Below, piece by piece: positions 32,811 to 43,963 of a stretch of 64,000 nt of DNA. The DNA is from Metridium senile (taxonomy: Eukaryota > Cnidaria > Anthozoa > Actiniaria > Metridiidae). The translations under genes and the position numbers were made by a program. Position 1 is the first letter of the stretch. Each line of letters starts with the position of its first letter. The notes under the pieces are model-generated. The model saw nothing but the letters and a program-made list of their open reading frames with translations. It did no database searches and was not told the origin of the DNA. The DNA lies in contig OX459100.1 in the NCBI GenBank assembly GCA_949775045.1, forward strand, positions 20,751,768 to 20,815,767. Direction: 5' to 3'.

Positions 32811-33310
32811 CAATTGAATTGCAATCCTGCGATAGAGGCCGTTTTACCAGTTGCCAACGACACTGCACCGACAAAGTTATCCCAAAAAAGGTTCAAGTTA
32901 GTCTTCCATGTCAGTTTGATAATCACTTATATTAGAGAAGTCTGAATGAAGCATCACTTTAAGCCTACAAATTACCCAGCCCATCACCTCCATACACACC
33001 AGTGAATGGTGGGGCAGGATCACCGTGACTCACATTCACATTAACCCTCACCTTTTTTGGCTGACTTGGATGACATCAGAGTTCCTCCATGGAGTCTGCA
33101 GTGAGCAAAGGTCTGGCACTCATACAGTCAGTCTTCAGTATCAGGGCAGTCACATATTAGCTAGTCAAGGCCAAATGTCTAGGCTCTGTGTCAGGACAGT
33201 TGGACCTACCATTTTTGGATCTTTTCTGGCCTGTTGTGGGGTAGCTCCTCTTCTGGTGCTGGTGGGGTCTCGTGGGAGGTATGAAGTTTATTTCATTTTG
33301 TTTCCTAAAA

Positions 33311-33467
33311 CAATAGATACAGGAGAGTGTCCTGAGACTCAGGTACAAATATCTGAGCATCTAGCCTACACTGTTCCTGCAAAGTTGAGCAGTGAAAACG
33401 ACAAGACTTCATTGAAGTGAGTAGCTTTACTAAATGATCCTAGTAGGACACTCTCCTGTATCTATTG
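33311..33467. mobile_element. 157-bp hairpin element
   Basis: CAATAGATACAGGAGAGTGT and its inverse ACACTCTCCTGTATCTATTG are exact. It abuts the next small inverted-repeat element at 33468. Confidence 0.8.
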
Positions 33468-33627
33468 TTGGGGCTGGGGGGCTGGCTTTTGTAAAGATCT
33501 AAGTCTTTTATTTCTTTTTTCCTGGAACAATAACTGATCCAAAGGAATTTTCAAAGACATCTACATCTTGTAAGCCCCCTAGTGGGGAAAATCCTATCCT
33601 GACCTAATAAACCAGCCCCCCAACCCA
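33468..33627. mobile_element. ~160-bp inverted-repeat element with G/C-rich ends
   Basis: GGGCTGGGGGGCTGG at the left and CCAGCCCCCCAACCC at the right are inverted. The interior has no ORF. Confidence 0.6.
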
Positions 33628-34014
33628 AAATATATATTTTTTTGTAGGTCTTGATCGTCTTTGCTTCTGGTGGGACTTGTGGACAGATTTTTGGTATCTA
33701 TAACAAAAAAAAACAGATGACATTGAGAAAAAGACTCATTATATTAAAACGGATATATTAAAAATATTATGACCACTATCTTCCATCAACATCAAGTGTG
33801 TATATTGTTGTAGACAATCTCTAGCAAGAATGTAGAACTGTTACTTACCAATCTGTCATAACTATGTGCAGATTTGTGCTTGATTGTAGTATTGGTTAGT
33901 TCAATAGTTGTCAAGCTGTTGAGAAAGAAGGAAGTAAAGGTTAATAATTGTAAATAAAATAACAAAAGATTGAAGGAAAAACATTGTTCTCTCTATTAGC
34001 CACTGCATGTGATA

Positions 34015-34282
34015 GAGTGGATTTCATATGACTGTACAACGTATGGTTCCGTGCCGTGACTGTGCCGTAATTTCTATAAGAAGATTCAAAGTTTCTGCCG
34101 TGACCGTGTCGTGCTTTCACGGCCGTGCCGTGTCTGTGCCGTAGTTTCTATAAAAACATTCGCAATAAAATGCTGTAACCAATCCGTAGTGTTTTGTTAG
34201 GCACACGAAAAACTCTCTAAATTTAGTTTGTACAATGCCATGCTGTGTCCGTGCTGTTTGCACAGTCATACGAAATCCGCTC
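34015..34282. mobile_element. 268-bp TA-flanked MITE with CCGTG repeats inside
   Basis: GAGTGGATTTCATATGACTG is mirrored by AGTCATACGAAATCCGCTC, with TA on both sides. Inside, GTGCCGTGACTGTGCCGTAATTTC-type units are tandemly repeated. It shares end sequence with 22889-23054. Confidence 0.75.
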
Positions 34283-34423
34283 TACATTGCATTATTTATT
34301 TCACATGTTCAAATTGAATTCAGTTTTCATATAATAAACAGATTTCGAAAAGTGCTATATGCCTTTGCTATGGCCTCAGCAGATAATACCCTCCTCCTCT
34401 GCATTATCTTCATATCATACTTA

Positions 34424-34640
34424 CAGTGCTGCTAATTCAACCGGGGCCACCTCGAGTTTATTAGCCAATAACGTTTGAGCTTAAGAACAAAAGATATCTA
34501 CTTTGTCTCCTTATCAGCCAATCAAATTATAGGCGCCAATGAACTTGACAGATTGTCTATGTCTGGTTCTTTTGTTTTAAAGCTCAAACGTGATTGGCTA
34601 TAATAAACTTGGTGTGGCCCCGGTTGAATTAGCAGCACTG
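34424..34640. mobile_element. 217-bp TA-flanked hairpin MITE
   Basis: CAGTGCTGCTAATTCAACCG and its inverse CGGTTGAATTAGCAGCACTG are exact, are flanked by TA, and pair further inwards (GGGGCCAC / GTGGCCCC; GTTTGAGCTT / AAGCTCAAAC). The arms are very similar, suggesting a young copy. Confidence 0.85.
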
Positions 34641-34834
34641 TAACCTCATTCAAAAATTTCTTAATATCAGAACTTTTTGTCAATTGTTTTCTGATTTGAG
34701 ATATTTATTTGCAGGTTTCCATAGTAAATCCTTTAAAGAGTAGTCCTGGAGTAAAGACCATTGCATTGGCTATGACAAAACACATCATATCTAAGGTAAT
34801 AAATACATACCTATTTTGCCATTCAGGCAAGTCC

Positions 34835-35066
34835 TATAAAGTGTCATTACAGGTCAAGGATAATCTTTTGGCAGTCGTTGCCGAGGCAAACGACTGTCTG
34901 TTATCTTCATGGATAGGCTGCCATTTCGTACTGTTGCAAGGCTATGAATGCCCACTCAATAAAGTGCCATTACATTTCAAGGATAATCTTTCGGCAGTCT
35001 CGCCAAGACAAATGACTGTCTGTTATCTTCATGGATAGGCTGCCATTTCGTACTGTTGCAAGGCTG
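34835..35066. repeat. ~121-bp tandem duplication
   Basis: Two copies share CATTACA..TCAAGGATAATCTT, GGCAGTC, ACGACTGTCTGTTATCTTC-type and GGATAGGCTGCCATTTCGTA. Small substitutions separate them. Confidence 0.85.
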
Positions 35067-35983
35067 TGTAGCAAACAGAGTACATCATTTTCATTATCTG
35101 TAAAAAGAAAAACAGTACAATTTAGTCAAGGTAAAGTCAAAGTAAAGAGTCTAAACTTTAGATTGAAGTGACTTATTGTATAAATAATGTTTTGGATTGT
35201 GACAACATTGGTGACAATGACTGTCAAGAGAAGACAATAGACAGTCTATCAGCCCTCTACTTGTGGGAATTGCAACACAAACCGCATACAAACTAATACT
35301 CTACAAATATCGCTAAAAACATATCTTGCTACAGAAATACATGAAGCATTGAGTAAAACAACTTTAAGGGCCATTTTAAAACTGAAATATGAAAAACAAT
35401 CACGCCATTTCCACACCACACCGACTCGAGGAGAGCGACAGAAAACTTCACTCAAAACATCGAATTTATAACCTTTTCTTACCTTGTTTTCACTTCAAGA
35501 TGTCCTTAAAGCATTTAGCTATTAGTTTCAGTTGATATTTAGCCATTTTTAAAGTGAATAGTGGCAAAAAAGCCATTTTTGCAGCTCCCCTCCATTTTCT
35601 TTTTTTTATTGCACGGTTCACGTGCAGAATCTTAGTCACGTGATTAGAGGACTAGGCCCTAGTTGTTTATTTCATGGTGGAGTGGGGGACTGTGTCTTAA
35701 ATTAACTCGATTTTAATGCTATTTAGCATAAAAGAGCTTCAAAACATTGCATTAGAAGACTTGATAAACTGATAAACAGAAATATATTGGCAAATATTGG
35801 ATGCGCTTAGTAAATCAATGACAAAAAACGCAGCAAATTGAATCAGTTGTCCGACTGTTTGTACTAGTCAGCGGTGTCACTATGCAAGTATGTAACGCCT
35901 GGGCGATCTCTAGTTGTGTTTATTGTGAAAAATAGCTGTTATTGTTGGTGTTTATAACGCGATCGAAGCGAGATTTCAGCAAT
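35067..35983. other. Spacer with a possible minus-strand first exon
   Basis: On the minus strand a short exon could end at 35483 (AACAAG/GTAAGAAAAG), preceded by an ATG whose 26-codon frame closes just before the donor. It is too short to support a protein. It points away from the Nudix pseudogene, so the interval may have been a divergent promoter. Confidence 0.25.
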
Positions 35984-36738
35984 AATGGATGATATAGGAT
36001 TGTATAAAGATAATCTACGAGGCTACGATGAATCAGGCTGGGATCTAGCATACAATGCGAGCTGGCAGAACGTGAGTTGTGAAATAACGGCTGTGTTGGT
36101 ATTGTTTATCAAAAAAATCAACTACATGTTGTTCTTACTCGGCGATTTAATAATGTAGCAACACACAAGGGACAAGTTAGCTTCCCTGGTGGTAAGAGAG
36201 AGCAAAGAGATAGCAGTATAATAGAAACAGCGTTACGAGAAACACACGAGGAGATAGGCATTTGTGCAGAAGATGTAGAGGTCATATCAACATCTACATA
36301 TGGGGGGCCTTGCAAAAGGGGTTACCTATCACTGCAAGATATCACATATCACATGGCAGCCATCAATGGCTAAAAGCAAGTATATGGTCGTTATATTCTG
36401 GTCTATCCTGTTATTGGTATCCTTAAGCCTGGATTTAAAACTACAGCTGATAATGGAGAAGTAGCTGAAGTATTTGATGTACCATTGGAAAATCGCATAT
36501 TGAAAACAGCCCATTTTTAATACAGTCCAAATTACTATGCATTACTATAAGTATTAAGATCAAACTAGAGAATGTGCATACTATATATATTGGTATGACG
36601 GGCAACTGGTGTTTAAAGGTCGCTATTATAGTACTGAAACAACTGCCAAAGTTTGAACTTAAGAATGAAGTTGAACAGATTTACCATGCCTTTGTTATGG
36701 GAGAGAAACCAAAATATCCCTTGAATAGCAAGATTTGA
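35984..36738 (+). pseudogene. NUDT7/NUDT8-like coenzyme A diphosphatase pseudogene
   Basis: The predicted protein starts at the ATG at 35984 (MDDIGLYKDNLRGYDESG). After a frameshift at the A7 run near 36110-36116, it shows VVLTRRFNN, then GQVSFPGG, then a Nudix box GKREQRDSSIIETALRETHE followed by EIGI. The LTxR...GQVxFPGG segment is the signature of CoA-pyrophosphatase Nudix proteins, which cleave CoA in peroxisomes or mitochondria. A TAA at about 36371-36373 interrupts the frame again, and the rest (PVIGILKPG, then NGEVAEVFDVPLE) follows in register. No introns are needed to align it, so it may be a retrocopy, although AAC/GTGAGT at 36069 resembles a donor. All the Nudix-box residues are kept but the gene is broken. 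Confidence 0.75.
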
Positions 36739-37473
36739 TTCATGAAAGACATTCTTGAGTAAATGCACAATGTATTGACTAACTATATGACCAGGATCTT
36801 TGAGTTACTCTTGGAGCAAATGTGCACTAACTAAAAACAACATAAAAAACCTAATAATCAGGCTGCCAATTAATGTACCACATGCTCCATTGCTACATTC
36901 CCAACTTGCAATTTGTACTTTGTATCAACATGTTGGGATGTTCAACATTTGGACTGCAGTCTGGTGAGTATGTAGCAATGAAACCAGTGGTTCTAGTTGA
37001 TGTTTAGAACTGGATGGATTCTTCTGAAATAACATTATTTTATTTTTATTATTTTTTACAGTGTTTCTTTGATGGAAAGATATTTTAACTGCCAATTAAT
37101 CCAAGCTTCCATAACTTCATTTGCATTATCCCTGGATATAAGATTGCAGTTCAAACTCTTTTACATCAAAGATACACCATTTAAATAACAATAGAATAAA
37201 ATTACATAGACTATGTAGTACAATAAGCAATGATCAATCAGATTTTAATAAAACAAAGCATTTTATTTCAAAAAGCTCTTTCAAATCATTAATTGTGTCT
37301 ATACAAATAAGTAATAAGTAATATTTAGTAATGAAATAAGAACTGTCTAACATAATTCTGCTAGCAGAAAATATATATTTCAAAATATATTTGTTAAGAA
37401 AACATCCTGTGATAGTTCATGATAGTTTTTTTAGCATGCTGGTAGCGGGATTCTTTCATGATGTATTGTGTAT
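36739..37473. other. AT-rich spacer
   Basis: No gene seen. A GATAGTTCATGATAGTTT string near 37412 matches the hairpin cluster at 29.8-30.0 kb. The 3' UTR of the minus-strand gene ending at 37474 would lie here. Confidence 0.4.
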
Positions 37474-40400
37474 TCAGTGTAGAGTTGATCGTCTGTTATC
37501 TATTTGCTCTGACAAGTCATGTACTTTGTGTGCCCAATATTCACTGCTTTGCTGTAGTTGAATAGAAAGCTGTAAATAAACAAGAACAAACATTAAATGA
37601 GAAATGTAAACATTGTTCTGTACTAATATATCAGTATTATATAATGAAAGTATTGTAATAAATCCAGCGCATCTTTTAATGTACTTCATAAAATCAATTA
37701 AAATGGCAGCAGCAACAACACAACAACAACACAACAACAATGGCGACAACATCTACAACAAAGACACAATTTAGAGTAACAACAAGAGCCTCAACAACAA
37801 TGACAGCAACAACACAACGACGATGACCACAACATCAACAACAAAGACACAAACTAAAGTAACAACAAATGCCTCAATAACAACAGCATTGATATGAGGT
37901 AATATTTGTTTGTCTCTACCTGTCCATCTGTTTGCTTGTTTTTATCTTGATGTCTTTTTAATACTTGTTTGACTTTTCTCAGTTTATCTTTAAAGCAACA
38001 ACCTGAAAGAAAGTTGAAAAATCAAGACATTACTTCTTAAAGATTAGGCTATTTCAAAAAATAAAATATTTCATCTTCAAAATGAACAGCAACAATGACA
38101 CAAACTGGAATAACAACAACAGCTTTATAACAACAACGGCAGCAACAACAAAAACAACGACGATCGCGAAAATATCAACAAAAAAGACACAAACAACAGT
38201 AACAACAACCAATTCAACAAAAATGGCAGCAACGACAACACAACGACGATGGTGACACATCTACAACATAGACACAAACTAGAGTAACAACAAGAGCCTC
38301 AATAACAATGACAGCAACAACAAACAACAACAATGGCGAGAACATCTACAACAAAGACACAATTTAGAGTGACAACAACAGCCTAAAAAACAATGACAGC
38401 AACATCATAGGCATCACCATCATTATCATCATCATTACTGCGCGTTTCGGTTGAGTGTGGAGGCGCTAGAGTTTTATCGATTAGTTATACAAATCAAAAC
38501 AAGAAAGTGTGACGTCATAACTTAATGTTGTCAAGGCGAGTTTGCACGTTGTGAAGGGACCAGCGCGGTTGTTTCGCGTTTGTGTTCCAATGGATGGATA
38601 CTGTTTTAACTCATGGAAATCTTAAATAAGAAAGGTCGGACGTATACAAAAGGAGTTCCATTAAGTATTGAATTAAGAACTCTAGTAGATGTTTATCTAA
38701 CATTCCACACGATTTTGCTGAGGTACACACGCCTAACGTACAATTTCTCTTGGTATGTCCCTCTCGTAAGTGGCACTGTCCACATACTAAAATATTATTT
38801 TTGTCCTCATTGACAATGCGAGCAGATTCAACTTCGGAGGTAAGTCGGTGGAGTTGCGTTTTCTTTGATGCTATGTCATTGCTTACTGTTTGTATTTCTT
38901 TCTCGATATTCTTAAACAATCTATCTAACGGTGTACTCATGGAATTATATTGACTCTCAGCTGCTTTATCGTTACTAGTAATAGTAGAAGTCGTCGTGAA
39001 ATCAGAGTCGTAGTTTGAACTACTAGTAAGTTCTACTACTGGCAGTCTTCGTCGCGATGGCGGACAAGGAGTGTCTTGTCTTGTCTTTTCGGAAATATTC
39101 CCACGATCAACAACTGTTGGACATGGTGAATTAATCTCACATGCTTTTAGCTTTACTCTTCTGTATTCACGACCTGGTACTTCTTTAGCATTCTCCCACA
39201 TCTCAATAAATAGCTTTGGGTCTCCCAGTTCAAGATTTATATATGAACCTTCATCATCTTCGTAACGAATGCGTAAGTTTGCCGCACTTAAATGGCTCAA
39301 ACTCGGACACCTCTGGATAATATCTGTACACAAATCGATTATTGAATATTCCCCTTCATAAACACGGCATACTTTGACGAAAAAACTGACAAATTTGTCC
39401 ATTCGATACTCTACTTTAACTTGAAAATCCGCCATAATTGCTACTTGACGTTGAAAGATACGCAGTTGAAGCTGGAAAACTGGCAACGTTGCGTGACAAC
39501 TGTACAAGCGAAACTTATTCCTGATTGGTCAAAACCAACCTTCTATTGTTTGAACTCCCTTCACAACGTGCAAACTCACCTTGACAACATTAAGTTATGA
39601 CGTCACACTTTCTTGTTTTGATTTGTATAACTAATCGATAAAACTCTAGCGCCTCCACACTCAACCGAAAGCACAGTATCATTGTCATCAACATCTCCAT
39701 CACCGTGACCACCATCATTATCATCATGATTACCATCAACATCTCCATCACCGTGACCAACACAATCGTCATAGCCATCACCATCATTATCATCATCATC
39801 ATCATTACCATCAACATCTCATCACCGTGACCGCAGTCATCGTCATAGCTATCACCATCATTACCATCGTCACTATCATGAACATCTCCATCACCGTGAC
39901 CACCACCATCACCATAGCCATCACCATCATTATCATCATCATTATCATCGTCATTATCATCAACATCTCAATCACTGTAACGACCATCATCGTTATAGCC
40001 ATCATCATTATCATCGTCATTACCATCAACATCTCCATCACCGTGACTACCAGCATCGTCATAGCCATCACCATCATGATCATGATCATTATCATCATCG
40101 TCATCATAGTTTAGTTTGTTAATGATAATTACCTGAACTTGGAAGCCAACTTCTCGTTACCGTGTCTGCAAAACAACAACAATAACTTCAGTATCGTAGC
40201 AAACAACAAAATCTACCTCACTAGTTTCTCATTGAAGCTACTTAAGCCATTATTTGTACATGTTTTTAAAACATCGATAAGCAAAACCCCGATTACTGGG
40301 GACTGAAATAAAATAAACCATCTAAACAATCACGAAACTAACAATGATAACATCAACAATTGCCAAACAAACAGCTTGAGTTAACTATCTACAAGTGTAA

Positions 40401-40518
40401 GTACATACTTGTGTTCCTGGACCCAGCTGTTGACAATGTCTACCACCGTCTCACTCTCACCATGAAGTCCATCTCCATTAGTACGAGGTTCTTCTAGCGA
40501 CACACAAAGAGTCTGGAT
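37474..40518 (-). CDS. 3' exons of an unrecognised, probably coiled-coil gene
   Basis: Four minus-strand exons have consensus splice sites. They are exon A 40518-40409 (110 bp, after TTTTAACCTAG, donor AA/GTATGTAC), exon B 40165-40133 (33 bp, after TTTTGCAG, donor TTCAG/GTAATT), exon C 38002-37920 (after TTCTTTCAG, donor GGACAG/GTAGAG) and terminal exon D 37569-37474 (after TTTATTTACAG). A and B join in frame (…SETVVDIVNSWVQEH, then K-HGNEKLASKF). C and D join in frame and end QIDNRRSTLH-stop. C and D are rich in K, Q, L and E, as in a coiled coil. B ends in phase 2 but C needs phase 1, so a further exon or a different acceptor in C is required. No start exon is proven; a possible promoter lies near 59.9 kb. 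The family is not recognised. Confidence 0.5.
37690..38400. repeat. ACA-rich minisatellite, period about 90 bp
   Basis: Units contain ACAACAACAATGGCGAC-AACATCTACAACA, then AAGACACAA-TTAGAGTAACA, then ACAAGAGCCTCAACAACAAT and GACAGCAACAACA. Copies start near 37725, 37795, 38095, 38215 and 38330. Exon C of the minus-strand gene (37920-38002) lies between copies. The array is therefore intronic in that gene. Confidence 0.8.
38438..39676. mobile_element. 1,239-bp TIR element with TA target duplication and one intact ORF
   Basis: Left end CTGCGCGTTTCGGTTGAGTG and right end CACTCAACCGAAAGCACAG begin inverted repeats that stay nearly identical for about 120 bp (38438-38559 and 39555-39676), differing mainly in the outermost bases. 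TA flanks both sides (38436-38437; 39677-39678). The target was CATCATT-type satellite, which continues on both sides. Each TIR carries a TGACGTCA palindrome (38510-38517 and 39598-39605). A single minus-strand ORF fills the interior. TA duplication fits Tc1/mariner-type transposition, but no DDE transposase is encoded. Confidence 0.85.
38611..39435 (-). CDS. PB1-like domain plus zinc-knuckle protein encoded inside a TIR element
   Basis: The ATG at 39435 opens 274 residues without a break; the longer frame upstream has no ATG. Residues ~5-80 resemble a PB1 domain: a basic N-terminal strand (VKVEYRMDKFVSFFVKV) and an acidic OPCA-like turn (RYEDDEGSYINLE) that would pair with basic PB1 partners. 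Residues ~165-213 (LFKNIEKEIQTVSNDIASKK...) look like a coiled coil. Residues 218-232 are a C-x2-C-x4-H-x5-C zinc knuckle (CGQCHLREGHTKRNC), followed by two more Cys in a VCTSAKSCG motif. Such knuckle-plus-Cys tails are seen in gag-like and uncharacterised invertebrate proteins. There is no transposase, nuclease or integrase motif. The last ~25 residues are hydrophobic and may be non-native sequence running towards the TIR. The intact frame inside a mobile unit suggests recent activity or a captured host exon. Confidence 0.65.
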   Translation of the reverse strand: MADFQVKVEYRMDKFVSFFVKVCRVYEGEYSIIDLCTDIIQRCPSLSHLSAANLRIRYEDDEGSYINLELGDPKLFIEMWENAKEVPGREYRRVKLKACEINSPCPTVVDRGNISEKTRQDTPCPPSRRRLPVVELTSSSNYDSDFTTTSTITSNDKAAESQYNSMSTPLDRLFKNIEKEIQTVSNDIASKKTQLHRLTSEVESARIVNEDKNNILVCGQCHLREGHTKRNCTLGVCTSAKSCGMLDKHLLEFLIQYLMELLLYTSDLSYLRFP

Positions 40519-40600
40519 CTAGGTTAAAAGAAATAGGTTTAGTTTACGACCACCAACGACAACGTTTCATTGCAGCAATGTACTACATCAGTCATCGTCA
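40104..40600 (-). repeat. Exon cassette copy 1 (intact exons A and B)
   Basis: This cassette contains exon B (40133-40165), its intron and exon A (40409-40518) on the minus strand. Exon A is open for all 36 codons, and the splice sites are intact. It is the copy closest to the terminal exons at 37.5-38.0 kb and the only one with a fully open exon A, so it is the best candidate for the functional exons of the host gene. Confidence 0.7.
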
Positions 40601-41173
40601 TAGCCATCACCATCATTATCATCATCATTACCTTCAACATCTCCATCACCATCATTATCATCGTCATTACCATCAACATCTCCATCACCACCATGATTAT
40701 CATCATGATTACCATCAACATCTCCATCACCGTAATTACCATGAACATCTCCATCATCTTTAACCATCATCGTCATAGCCTATCACCATCATTATGATCA
40801 TCATTACCATCGTCATTACAATCAACATCTCCATCACCGTGACGAATACCATCGTCATAGCCATCTTCATCATTATCATCGTCATTAGCATCAACATCTC
40901 CATCACTGTAACAACCATCATTGTCATAGCCATCACCATTATCATTACATCAACATCTCCATCACCGTAACGACCATCATTGTCAAAGCTATCACCATCA
41001 TTATCATCATCATTACCATCAACATCTCCATCACCGTGACCACCGTCGTCATCATAGCCATCACCATCTTTATTATCATCATTATCATCGTCATTACCAT
41101 CAACATCTTCATCACCGTGACGACCATGATCGTCATAGCCATCACCATCATTATCATGATCATTATCATCGTC

Positions 41174-41670
41174 ATCATAGTGTAGTTTGTTAATGATAAA
41201 TACCTCAACTTGGAAGCCAACTTCTCGTTACTGTGTCTGCAAAACAACAACAATAACTTCAGTATCGTAGTGAACAACAAAATCTACTACACTAGTTGCT
41301 CATTGAATCTACTTAAGCCATTATTTGTACGTTTTTAAAACATTGATAAGCAAAACCCTGATTACTGGGGACTATGAAATAAAATAAACCATCTAAACAA
41401 TCACGAAACTAACAATGATAACATCAACAATTCCCCAACAAACAGCTTGAGTTAACTATCTACAAGTGTAAGTACGTACTTGTGTTCCTGGACCCAGCTG
41501 TTGACATTGTCTACCACCGTCTAGCTCTCACCATGAAGTCCATCTCGATTAGTACGAGGTTCTTCTAGTGACATACGAAGACTCTGGATCTAGGTTAAAA
41601 GAAATAGGTTTAGTTTACGACCACTAACGACAACGTTTCATTGCAGCAATGTACTACATCGGTCATCGTC
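41174..41670 (-). repeat. Exon cassette copy 2 (exon A nonsense)
   Basis: Exon A is 41480-41589. The codon pair GAGAGTGAG of copy 1 reads GAGAGCTAG, creating an in-frame TAG. Exon B is complete, with its last codon TTG instead of TTC. Confidence 0.8.
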
Positions 41671-42621
41671 ATCATCTTAGCGATCACCATCATTATCATC
41701 ATCATTACCTTCAACATCTCCATCACCATCATTATCATCGTCATTACCATCAACATCTCCATCACCATCATTATCATTATCATCATCATTACCATCAACA
41801 TCTCTGTCACCGTAACGACCATCATCGTCTTAGCCATAACCATCATTATCCTGATCATTATCATCGTCATTACCATCAACATCTCCATCACCGTAATGAC
41901 CATCATCGTCATAGCCATCACCATCATTATCATCATTACCATCAACATCACCATCACCGTCATTATTATTATCGTCACTATCATGAACATCTCCATCACC
42001 GTGACCAACACCATCATCATAGCAATCACCGTCATTATCATCATCATCACCATCAACATCTCCATCACCTTAACGACCATCATCGTCATAGCTATCACCA
42101 TCATTATCATTGTCATTACCATCAACACTCCATCACCTTAACGACCATCATCGTCATAGCTATCACCATCATTATCATTGTCATTACCATGAACATCTCC
42201 ATCATCTTTAACCATCATCGTCATAGCTATCACCATCATTATGATCATCATTACCATCGTCATTACAATCAACATCTCCATCACCGTGACGAATACCATC
42301 GTCATAGCCATCTTCATCATTATCATCGTCATTAGCATCAACATCTCCATCACCGTAACAACCATCATTGTCATAGCCATCACCATTATCATTACATCAA
42401 CATCTCCATCACCGTAACGACCATCATCGTCATAGCTATCACCATCATTATCATCATCATTACCATCAACATCTCCATCACCGTGACCACCGTCGTCATC
42501 ATAGCCATCACCATCTTTATTATCATCATTATCATCGTCATTACCATCAACATCTTCATCACCGTGACGACCATGATCGTCATAGCCATCACCATCATTA
42601 TCATGATCATTATCATCGTCA

Positions 42622-43115
42622 TCATAGTGTAGTTTGTTAATGATAAATACCTCAACTTGGAAGCCAACTTCTCGTTACCGTGTCTGCAAAACAACAACAA
42701 TAACTTCAGTATCGTAGTGAACAACAAAATCTACTACACTAGTTGCTCATTAAAGCTACTTAAGCCATTATTTGTAGATGTTTTTAAAACATCGATAAGC
42801 AAAACCCCGATTACTGGGGACTATGAAATAAAATAAACCATCTAAACAATCACGAAACTAATAATGATAACATCAACAATTGCCAAACAAACAGCTTGAG
42901 TTAACTATCTACAAGTGTAAGTACGTACTTGTGTTCCTGGACCCAGCTGTTGACATTGTACCACTGTCTCACTCTCACCATGAAGTCCATCTCGATTAGT
43001 ACGGGGTTCTTCTAGTGACATACGAAGACTCTGGATCTAGGTTAAAAGAAATAGGTTTAGTTTACGACCACTAACGACAATGTTTCATTGCAGCAATGTA
43101 CTACATCGGTCATCG
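42622..43115 (-). repeat. Exon cassette copy 3 (exon A frameshift)
   Basis: Exon A lacks the TAG of copy 2 but has lost two bases (GTGGTACAATG in place of GTGGTAGACATTG), which shifts the frame. Exon B is complete. Confidence 0.8.
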
Positions 43116-43468
43116 TCATCATCATAGCGATCACCATCATTATCATCATCATTACCTTCAACATCTCCATCACCATCATTATCATCATCATTACCATCAA
43201 CATCTCCATCACCGTAACGACCATCATCGTCATAGCCATCACCATCATTATCATCATTACCATCAACATCTCCATCACAATCATTATCAACATCATTATC
43301 ATTGTCATTACCATCAACATCTCCATCTCTGTAACGACCATCATCGTCATAGCGATCACCATCATTATCATCATCATTATCATCGTCATTACCATCAACA
43401 TCTTCATCACCGTGACGACCATGATCGTCATAGCCATCACCATCATTATCATGATCATTATCATCGTC

Positions 43469-43963
43469 ATCATAGTTTAGTTTGTTAATGATAAATACCT
43501 CAACTTGGAAGCCAACTTCTCGTTACCGTGTCTGCAAAACAACAACAATAACTTCAGTATCGTAGTGAACAACAAAATCTACTACACTAGTTGCTCATTG
43601 AATCTACTTAACCCATTATTTGTACGTTTTTAAAACATCAATAAGCAAAACCCCGATTACTGGGGACTATGAAATAAAATAAACCATCTAAACAATCACG
43701 AAACTAATAATGATAACATCAACAATTCCCCAACAAACAGCTTGAGTTAACTATCTACAAGTGTAAGTACGTACTTGTGTTCCTGGACCCAGCTGTTGAC
43801 ATTGTCTACCACCGTCTAGCTCTCACCATGAAGTCCATCTCGATTAGTACGAGGTTCTTCTAGTGACACAGGAAGACTCTGGATCTAGGTTAAAAGAAAT
43901 AGGTTTAGTTAACGACCACTAACGACAACGTTTCATTGCAGCAATGTACTACATCGGTCATCG
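43469..43963 (-). repeat. Exon cassette copy 4 (exon A nonsense)
   Basis: Exon A carries the same GAGAGCTAG stop as copy 2. Exon B and the splice sites remain. Confidence 0.8.

Larger units (their letters stand above)
30687..33290. mobile_element. 2.6 kb element with long (~420 bp), diverged inverted repeats
   Basis: The left arm (30687-31110) and the inverse of the right arm (32870-33290) match over long stretches: GAGACCCCACCAGCACCA, GACTGCCCTGATACTGAAGA, GTCATCCAAG, and AATGTGAATGTGAGTC-GTGATCCT-CCCCACCA. The arms differ by substitutions and small indels, so the element is old. The interior holds its own tandem and hairpin repeats and no ORF. Confidence 0.75.

Noticed and set aside
33025..33420. 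131-aa plus-strand frame
   Set aside because: It lies across the right arm of the long-TIR element and the edge of another hairpin element, has no recognisable domain and overlaps open frames on the other strand.
36118..36514. Minus-strand frames over the Nudix pseudogene
   Set aside because: They are shadows of the plus-strand coding sequence, which carries the recognisable Nudix box.
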